Source of the DNA: Pristionchus mayeri
Taxonomy: Eukaryota > Nematoda > Chromadorea > Rhabditida > Neodiplogasteridae
Length of the DNA: 64,000 bases
Assembly: GCA_036245805.1 (NCBI GenBank)
Contig: BTRK01000004.1
Coordinates: 34,395,541-34,459,540, forward strand
Reading direction: 5' to 3'
The notes beneath the pieces were generated by a model. That model was not told where the DNA came from. It ran no database searches and worked only from the letters and a program-made list of their open reading frames with translations. How positions within the stretch are numbered: the stretch's first letter is position 1; every line of letters begins with the position of its first letter. Below are positions 57,701 through 64,000 of the stretch, one piece after another. A program made the position numbers and the translations under genes.

Positions 57701-58898
57701 TCAAAAATTGAATTTTGAGTTTACTCCTCCTTTAAAAGTAAGGATAAATTCCGCTCTTTTGGATCTTTTGAAGAAAAGCCGTCATTCTTTTATCCGATGC
57801 AACGCGTAAATAAAGGTACAAGATCAACCAATTTCAGATCGTTCCGTACCATCAAAGTGCGATGCACTCAATCCCCCTCAGTGCACCACTTCACAGCCAA
57901 TTCGTATTGCTGAGCAGGTGATTCGAATTCCTCCTTTCAAGCTGACTTGTTTTTGATATGCTTCACAGTCTCCTAAAACATAGTTCGGCGTTGCTCATTT
58001 CAATTGTAGGCCGATGCCTTTTTGAGAAAAAAAATTAACTGGGACTTTCAAAATGTCAGATCAATCTAGAAACACCTACCTACAAGGAAAGTCCTGAGCA
58101 ACGAATGGACTACGGCAAACATTTCAGTTGCATGGCGACTGGCAGCTCTACTCCTCCGATCCGTACGTCTCTGCGAATGCCCGATGCACTGTGACCTCCC
58201 CTGCCATGGACCAGTTCCAGTTCGAGTGTTTCAGCGAGAGGTAAAATAAAATGATTCAAATCATACGAGCGTTAGGACAATATTTATTCAAAAAGAGTGT
58301 GTTTTCAAAATGGACACATTTGTCCTTCCCCCTGCAGTTGAAAGTGAAATGTTGATTGAAGTTGGCGTGGAGAATGCGAGCGTGGAGTAATCACTAAAAT
58401 TCGCGCCGATGCGTGGGGAGGATACGAGAGAATTGCGCCCAAACCCATGGAGATCAGCAGTTCGTTGCTTCTTCATTTCGGCAATATGCCATCTCTATAT
58501 TAGTCAACCTATTCGGGAAATGTTCTCTTCAGTTCTCACACTGCCTCACCACTCGACCTGTCGAGAGACTGTGGGAAATGAAGAGACCATTATCCGAATA
58601 GCACACTGTACTTTGCAGAGGACGACACCCCAGTCGCGAACGACGAGATCCCCGTCCGAGTTCCCTCCGAGTTATTCGATCGGGGCAATCTCACCGTCTC
58701 CACCAACTACCTCCTGCTCGTCTCCGAAGACGCCCTAGTCGGTCGTCGTTACTCCCTCTGGCTACGTGCCGGGGGCGACAGCGCGGCACTCGCGGCAGCC
58801 GCGCCGCGTTCGCTCACGCGTCGAGACGCACGTGAGATCGCCCGCGCCTGCGTGCGGCCGCGCCAGGCGCACCTGAGGACGAGGAATATGGTGTGCTG
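48780..58898 (+). CDS. Large secreted protein of repeated cysteine-bearing units, novel
   Basis: Exons located include 49177-49249, 49330-49396, 49477-49568, 49761-49832, 49987-50105, 50301-50410, 50586-50679, 51123-51170, 51250-51317, 51405-51493, 51674-51762, 51970-52048, 52168-52252, 52429-52500, 52586-52627, 52710-52801, 52894-52964, 53038-53118, 53334-53420, 53466-53506, 53664-53739, 54189-54256, 54319-54385, 54483-54565, 54661-54750, 54815-54945, 55025-55103, 57838 to about 57918, 58128-58240 and 58602-58898. Motifs recur in order: GxWY or GLY (QGTWYFAADING; KAGVWYLISV; EDGLYVISRH; DDGLYYAIAS; HGDWQLYSSD), a Y-x-C then a Gly-Cys loop (LVMYRCLKTEENGSC; VLYSCYAYGENGKC), and a D..L..C.DP block (FCIDPTEL; VCMDPAML). 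The G-x-W start faintly recalls lipocalins; unproven. The 5' end and a few joins are unresolved. Confidence 0.6.
50700..50940. repeat. Small intronic hairpin repeats
   Basis: Related segments at 50728-50782 and 50855-50930 share CTCTCGACC...GTCGA.TGGGGAGAGAC and ATGAAGAG/CTCTTCAT words that can pair. They resemble the hairpin at 58505-58605 in a later intron of the same gene, so this is probably a short MITE family. Confidence 0.5.
55175..57245. mobile_element. Long foldback element with tRNA-like arms, in intron of the large gene
   Basis: Outer arms begin TTTAAAACGCGTTCTCTGTA (55175) and end with its near complement (57245). Mirror blocks run to about 55970 on the left and back to about 56600 on the right. 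An inner hairpin (about 55980-56345) repeats CTAGCACTAATCTGGCC-type sequence; the right arm has extra inserted sequence after 56340. Both arms carry GGGTTCAAATCCTGCCCGG, a Pol III B-box and T-arm-like sequence (about 55641-55660, mirrored at about 56765-56785). No transposase is seen. Confidence 0.82.
58505..58605. mobile_element. Short hairpin MITE ending at a splice acceptor
   Basis: CTATTCGGGAAATG (about 58508) and its imperfect complement ending CATTATCCGAATAG (58601) form a hairpin of about 95 nt centred on CTCGACCTGTCGAG. The final AG of the element is the likely acceptor of the last exon of the large gene, since the exon from 58602 reads in phase as STLYFAEDDTP. Confidence 0.6.
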
Positions 58899-58909
58899 AT
58901 CCGACCTGC

Positions 58910-59900
58910 TCTGAATTCGATTGTTCACCTTATTCCTTTGGTTCACATGAACATAATAATAACCAAATTCAATGAAACTTCAACAGTATGTCGCTCGAAT
59001 AGTGCTGCCTAATCAAACGACTCGGAGAATATTGAGTAGTAGCTATTCACTGTTTTTACTTCTTTTCAAATAGCTTATATTCTTCACTTTTACGCCGATA
59101 TATATTCCTGAATCATAATCGGCGAATCGAAATAGGAACGTAAACAACTCAAATCCACAAAATCTCTAGTTAATCGCAACAATTGTGGCCCTCCCACTAC
59201 ATCCACGTTCGGAATTCGCTCATCATGTCTTGACATAAATATGTGATTCCGCTTCCTATTTATCCCATGAATGGAACGCAACGCTGTGACTCGCTGTAAA
59301 AGGCTCTCATCATTATGCGTGCTCTCTCATCCACCCGATAGAGTGCACAGAACTAAGATACGATCTCTAACGATGTCTCCCTAATTTAACATGCAGTTCC
59401 GTTGTCGCAATGTCCCTCTTACTCTACTTTACTCGTAAGAAGGGCAATTAAACTGAACGATCATGAGGCTTCACATGTTTTCTTTGTGCCTATTTTGGGA
59501 GGAGTGGGGTGGGGACAATATCTGAGAGCTACTTCATTTCTCGCTATTTTCCATTTCCAGTATTTACACTTCTGCATCTCAGTTATAATTGAGCTATTGT
59601 TTACTGCTCAAATGGCCGGGAGTTCCGATGTTACTCTGTCTTCTGGTCCCTCCACGTAACAGCTGCTCCTTCCTCTATATACTCGCGAACTCTAGAGGCG
59701 TCACATAATCACAATATCAATCACAATCAGCTGTTGGCATCAAAGTCACACTCTCTTTCCCCTTCATTACTTTCCAAGTGTGAGATTTACAGATGGTTTT
59801 ATGTGCCTAATCTAGAGCAGGTCTACCATTGGACATCTCATTTTTTTTATTGTTGCGATGGCATTTCGTGCCTAAAAGTATTAGGCAATGGCATTCCTTT
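58910..59900. other. Intergenic between the large gene and the gustatory-like receptor
   Basis: No coding family recognised. ATG 59917 of the next gene follows directly on TCTTCCTCAG, which could be a trans-splice acceptor; exons further upstream are not excluded. Confidence 0.45.
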
Positions 59901-59916
59901 TTCTGCTCTTCCTCAG

Positions 59917-62900
59917 ATGCAGCAGTCTGGAAACGGACTAATGCCCAATGGGAAGGATAAGAAGGAAGTCGGTCATACGACAATTGTCATCGAATACGTA
60001 GATGGGGAGGACGAGGTGGGTGAATTTTGTAAAAGGTTTTTTTCTCAATTTCAGCAAATAAACGATTATGATCGGCCAAACGAGGGATATTAAAATTATT
60101 TATTTAAAAAAAATATGTCAACTATAAGCCAAATCAGTTTTGTTTCTGAGGAAAGAACCTTCACTTTTCCCAGGTTGGTTCATCGGAGCAATCTGGTTCC
60201 GAGGATGAATACAAGATTGACAAGTTGTTCTTTCGCATCTGCAACGTAAGCCGTTCTCACGTTTTTCTTTTCCTTTCCCCCATTTTATATATTCATCCTG
60301 ATGTCAGGCACAATGGTCCAGTAGGAGGTAATTTAGCTGGGGAGGGCTTGATTGGGATCTTTGTTCTCAGAGAATGCTCCTCGTCTCCATGACTCTTCCG
60401 CTCCATGACCAATTGCTCTTCAGCTTTGCTTCACTCTTGGCATCAATTTCTACCCCGAGCGAAGCAAGAAACTGCGCTGTCTCTCCTTGCTAATGATCGT
60501 CATAATCTGCAGCATTAGTGAGTCATTTCGATCATCTATCATCATTTTCCTTCTCAACTACACATTTCTAGTATTGAGTTAGCTTCAGATAGTACTAGGG
60601 CCAACTGATTCTATGCGCTACCGTACTCCTGAGACCCCTTATGGCCCACTTCCCACGTATACAGTGTGATAGGAACGAGTAAGGAATTGACAAAAGAATA
60701 ACTTTATAAAACACCGACCTTATTCCCGGTGAAGACACGAGAGAACACAATAGAAGACGAACCACCACACGTGGAACGAAAACGAGAGACGACTAGTTCA
60801 CCTTTGCATACAACGAAGAGAGGGGCGAGGGTAAAAGACATGTCATATGTAAAGACGGTCCTATCAAACTATGAGGCAAGGTGAACTACAAAATATACGA
60901 AGAGCATTGTAATTACCATAGATGAATATTAGATATGAGAAAAAGAGAGGGGGAGAAAGGTTAGATGTCGATACGATTGGGGAGGTAGTACAGTATCTAA
61001 CTATTGTACCGAATGTGTAGTGTATGGGGCGATTGCACTTCGACTATAATTCAGAAAATAGATACTAGGGTTGGCTATTCGAGGTCTCGTTGCAACGCAT
61101 CCCTATCGTTCAATTCTGTAATCTGGAGAGGGAGGCAACGTCGCAATCAATGAATCGAACAGCCAAGCCTAATGGATACGAAATAAACTATCCCAGATAT
61201 CTACTTCATCGGGTACTCTCTACTCCTCACGATGCGCAAACCATTCCTGGCAGAGCGAGTGGCGACGTCGATAGCAATCTGCACCTGGGTACTGCAGGCA
61301 ACATTCTCCACGGTAAGTGCCAGTATGCAAATATCTCCTCCCTACCCACATTTCCATTAAAATAGGTTTGTCATAAGAGATGATTCCAAAGGTCCAAACT
61401 AGACAAGCTGGCGATTGATTTTTCCTTTTTTTCCAGATCTTCCTCTCCTATTGGCAGTATGCAAGTGTGCCCTGCAAGGTGCTCAAACTGCTCTACGAAG
61501 CCACCCGGGTAAACTATTGTCTCTCCGCAATTCGTGTATAGAGATCGATAATGAATTATTTTGGAAAATTATCTAATATTTTTCTTGTAGAATCATTGGT
61601 TAGTTCTCTCAGAAAGTCGCTCATAAACAATATATCTGGAAAAATTTCAGAAGTCTAATCATTAATCTACACTGCAGGGCGTGGGAATTCATCGTCATCG
61701 AAAACAATTATCGAAAATCGTGCGCTCCTTCTACATTGTCATCGGTGAGGAAATGCGAATTTTACATTTTCACCACACTTTTAAAGTCATCAGGGAAAAT
61801 CTTTTTAGCTTTGTGCACTCTCTACTATCTTGCACTGATCGTTACGAATTTCCTCGGATTAGACTACGGATACATTGATGTGGACATGCTGAAGGCTAGT
61901 TATTATTATCTATATTATTTAAACAACCCCGTTGTTGTATAAAATGGAGAAACGTTTTAGATATTCGGAGACCGCCGTCTCTTTCTTATCATATATTTAA
62001 CGAATCTTTACTGTATCCTGTGCTGGGCCGTGACGCTATTCATCTACTCGCTCCTAGTTCACTCAACAACTTACGAATTCACATACTACAACGAGCAAGT
62101 ATATTCGGTAGGTCACTCATTACCTGTAAATCTACAAAATGTATGCCATGTTTACGAAAAATTGAATGATCAATGTTCACAGAGGCTTTCTAATGAGATC
62201 TGGTTGAAGGTCTGCAGCAATAACGAATGCACGACGGACGAGGCGCTGTGCGATTACTTGCTCACGCATATCAAGGTATCAAATCTCTTTGAGCTTTGAT
62301 ACTTTTTTTCAGTTCGAAATTGTTATCACCACTTGTTTCAGACCCACAGGCGACTCGTTGAGTGCGTCAAGAAACTCGATCAAATGTTCAATGTTTGTTT
62401 ATCTATAGATATTCATCGGGATATAATTGCTTTGAAATCGGATTATTTCAGCGCTATGCATTTCTGATGATCGCTACAATCATTCCCACGACAATTTTCT
62501 CATTTTTCATGATATTCCGGAGCCCTAAAGACTCGTTCACGTGGGTTAGTCATGCAATAATTTTTGCGCGATCAGTTGACATCGTCCACTTGATCTAAAA
62601 ATAAATATGATTTTCGTTTTTAGGTATCGCAGGATGTTTTAATGTCCTTTCCATTCATCATCTTCTGCGTATTCTCCTTCTGGGCGCTTGTCAACAGCCC
62701 CTCACAACTGCACAATGAGGCTAGTTTTATGAATATTACTCCTTTTTTTTACTGAATTTTACATCGCTCGCTACTTTTGTCAGCTAATCATGCACTATTC
62801 TAGATTTACAAGACCAAGTCTGCGCTGTGTGCAAATTCGCACGTTTGGTTTCCGTATCGACCAAATGTGAGTTCAATCGATAATCGATTAGAATTTGCAT

Positions 62901-63189
62901 GCCATCAAAGAGTATTTGAACTTTCACGTTTGGGTTCAGGTGTATCACTCCGCCCTAGCATTTGTTTGTCATCTCGATCAAACGAATTTGGGCGTTTCGA
63001 TCTGGGGATTTGCTGTTGTGAGCAAGAAACTCGTACTTGGGGTAAAACATATTTCATTTTTATGATTAATTGACAATTGGAAATTCAAATCATCAAATAT
63101 TTCAGACGCTCTCTGTAATGGTCACGTGCCTTGCCCTGTTCCTCGAAGTTGGAAGTTGCAATTCAGACCTCCAATCTCACAACCGATGA
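59917..63189 (+). CDS. Gustatory-receptor-like 7TM protein
   Basis: Fifteen exons: 59917-60015, 60174-60245, 60424-60517, 61254-61312, 61437-61508, 61678-61744, 61794-61898, 61961-62098, 62183-62275, 62342-62392, 62452-62544, 62624 to about 62719, 62804-62866, 62940-63041 and 63106-63189. A hydrophilic acidic N terminus (IVIEYVDGEDE) is followed by about seven TM segments: LSLLMIVIICSIS, ATSIAICTWVLQATF, KIFLALCTLYYLALIVTNF, IIYLTNLYCILCWAVTLFIY, FLMIATIIPTTIFSFFMI, LMSFPFIIFCVFSFWALV and SVMVTCLALFLEVG. The opening LCFTLGINFYPERSKKLR and the final SIWGFAVVSKKLVLG before TM7 resemble nematode/insect gustatory receptor (GUR/LITE-1 type) proteins. I rate that assignment moderate. The donor after exon 12 seems to be GC or a shifted GT. 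An AATAAA lies near 63273. Confidence 0.66.
60518..61250. other. Large intron of the gustatory-like gene, possible insertion
   Basis: At about 735 nt this is the longest intron of the gene. Sequence such as GAAGACACGAGAGAACACAA (60733) is unlike its neighbours, but I see no terminal repeats or domain. Confidence 0.35.
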
Positions 63190-63199
63190 CGGTAAAATG

Positions 63200-63600
63200 A
63201 AAAAAAACATATTGTTTTATATGCTGGAAGTTACTGCTCATTCCATTGTGTTATTGTTCGTTAAATGTAAATAATAAATATGGAAAGTAATCACATTTTT
63301 CTCATGCGTTCGTTTTTCCTTGTTTCTGCGACAGTATTTACGCAAAATAACAATATCTCGCTCTTTACTGGAAGTCTCAAATTGTAGTGGCGTCCAGCGA
63401 TGCGTCAATCATGAACAATTTCAATTTATTTGAATCAATATGTTCATGATCAATCATATTTCATTCCATAGTACTTTTAGTTGAACAAAGCCACTGACTC
63501 GGTACAAGTGAACGGTGTGAGATTGCACCTGTCATAGATCAGATGAAAATTGCTGGCTATTGAAAAATATTGATAGCCAGATTCCGTCGTTAGTAAGGCG
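63200..63600. other. Intergenic before the second Srh-like receptor
   Basis: AT-rich; carries the AATAAA signal of the preceding gene near 63273 and nothing else recognised. Confidence 0.4.
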
Positions 63601-63603
63601 ACA

Positions 63604-64000
63604 ATGGTCGCTCCCTTCCTGCCTCTCCATGTTCAGGAGGCAATATCTATATCAGGAAAGATACTCTTCGCTTTGTCCATTTCTCTAAACGGATTGGCTC
63701 TGATGTTCCTTGTGAAGCAGACGCCGCCGAATCAAGCCATTATTCGTAACTACCTCATTGTTATACAGGTATGACGTAGATCAAAGGTTTCAAAAATAAA
63801 TTTGTTTGCAATATCATTCATGCTTCAATATTCTCAATTGAGGTTGTAAGCAAGGTTTTCTTGAAGAAGAGACACTGTGGTGCCAAGGTTCATTCGAGTG
63901 TTCAGGTGTTCGTTACGATGAACGACGTGGCGCTGGAAGTGCTTCTGGAGCCCGTTCCGCTTTTTCCCACACTTGCCGGGTATTTCTGTGGTCTACTGGC
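63604..64000 (+). CDS. Srh-like 7TM chemoreceptor (3' end outside window)
   Basis: Exon 1 (63604-63768) encodes MVAPFLPLHVQEAIS, TM1 (ILFALSISLNGLALMFLV) and the conserved TPPNQAIIRNYLIVIQ. The intron starts GTATGA and ends GTTCAG. Exon 2 (63906 to the window edge) encodes VFVTMNDVALEVLLEPVPLF and PTLAGYFCGLL, matching the P-x-x-x-FP-x-x-AGY-x-x-G TM2/TM3 signature of nematode Srh receptors. It is a close paralog of the broken copy at 40.3 kb and shows what that copy looked like. Expected in the membrane of chemosensory cells by family analogy. Confidence 0.78.

Noticed and set aside
58749..58946. Minus-strand Arg/Ala-rich ORF
   Set aside because: Antisense to the GC-rich last exon of the large plus-strand gene; open only because of base composition.
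1..64000. Bacterial features, CRISPR arrays or operons
   Set aside because: Introns with GT..AG sites, metazoan gene families and eukaryotic transposons occur across the window. No direct repeats with regular unique spacers were found.

Overview
This 64 kb window is nuclear DNA from a nematode, most likely a rhabditid or diplogastrid; the species cannot be fixed from the sequence alone. The grounds are many short exons with GT..AG introns whose acceptors look like TTTCAG, nematode-type chemoreceptors (Srd-like, Srh-like and gustatory-receptor-like 7TM proteins), a run of F-box genes, small secreted proteins with a C6-like cysteine pattern, and mariner/Tc1-type and LINE transposons. No tRNA or rRNA gene, CRISPR array or bacterial operon structure was seen. 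All gene models were spliced by eye.

Region 1 (1-16.3 kb): a head-to-tail minus-strand array of at least seven C6-like secreted-protein genes of three or four exons. Most share a TATA-like box about 30-50 nt upstream of the ATG and a second conserved block about 170-230 nt upstream. Relics (an orphan first exon, orphan upstream modules, an orphan last exon near 19 kb) show birth and loss of copies. Two members carry cysteine-doublet-rich C-terminal tails. A roughly 2 kb near-perfect palindrome fills intron 1 of the fourth gene.

Region 2 (16.8-29.4 kb): an intact F-box gene, a novel single-pass membrane protein gene with a palindrome in one intron, and an Srd-like chemoreceptor gene. Two Srd introns hold another palindrome and a 5'-truncated LINE; the LINE itself contains an 897 bp mariner-like element.

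Region 3 (29.8-47 kb): duplicated and tandem repeats, then F-box paralogs at 32.7, 34.7 and 38.2 kb (minus strand) and 44.3 kb (plus strand). Only the 38.2 kb copy looks clearly intact. Between them lies an Srh-like receptor pseudogene with a foldback element inserted in its coding sequence.

Region 4 (47.8-58.9 kb, plus strand): a short secreted-protein gene and a large gene of roughly 30 or more exons, whose predicted product is built from repeated cysteine-bearing units of a kind I do not recognise. A palindrome of about 2.1 kb sits in one of its introns.

Region 5 (59.9-64 kb): a gustatory-receptor-like 7TM gene and the first two exons of another Srh-like receptor, cut by the window edge.

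Two themes stand out. One is local duplication of secreted-protein, F-box and chemoreceptor genes, with visible decay. The other is an unusual density of long foldback elements, several inside introns, where pre-mRNA could fold into long hairpins.
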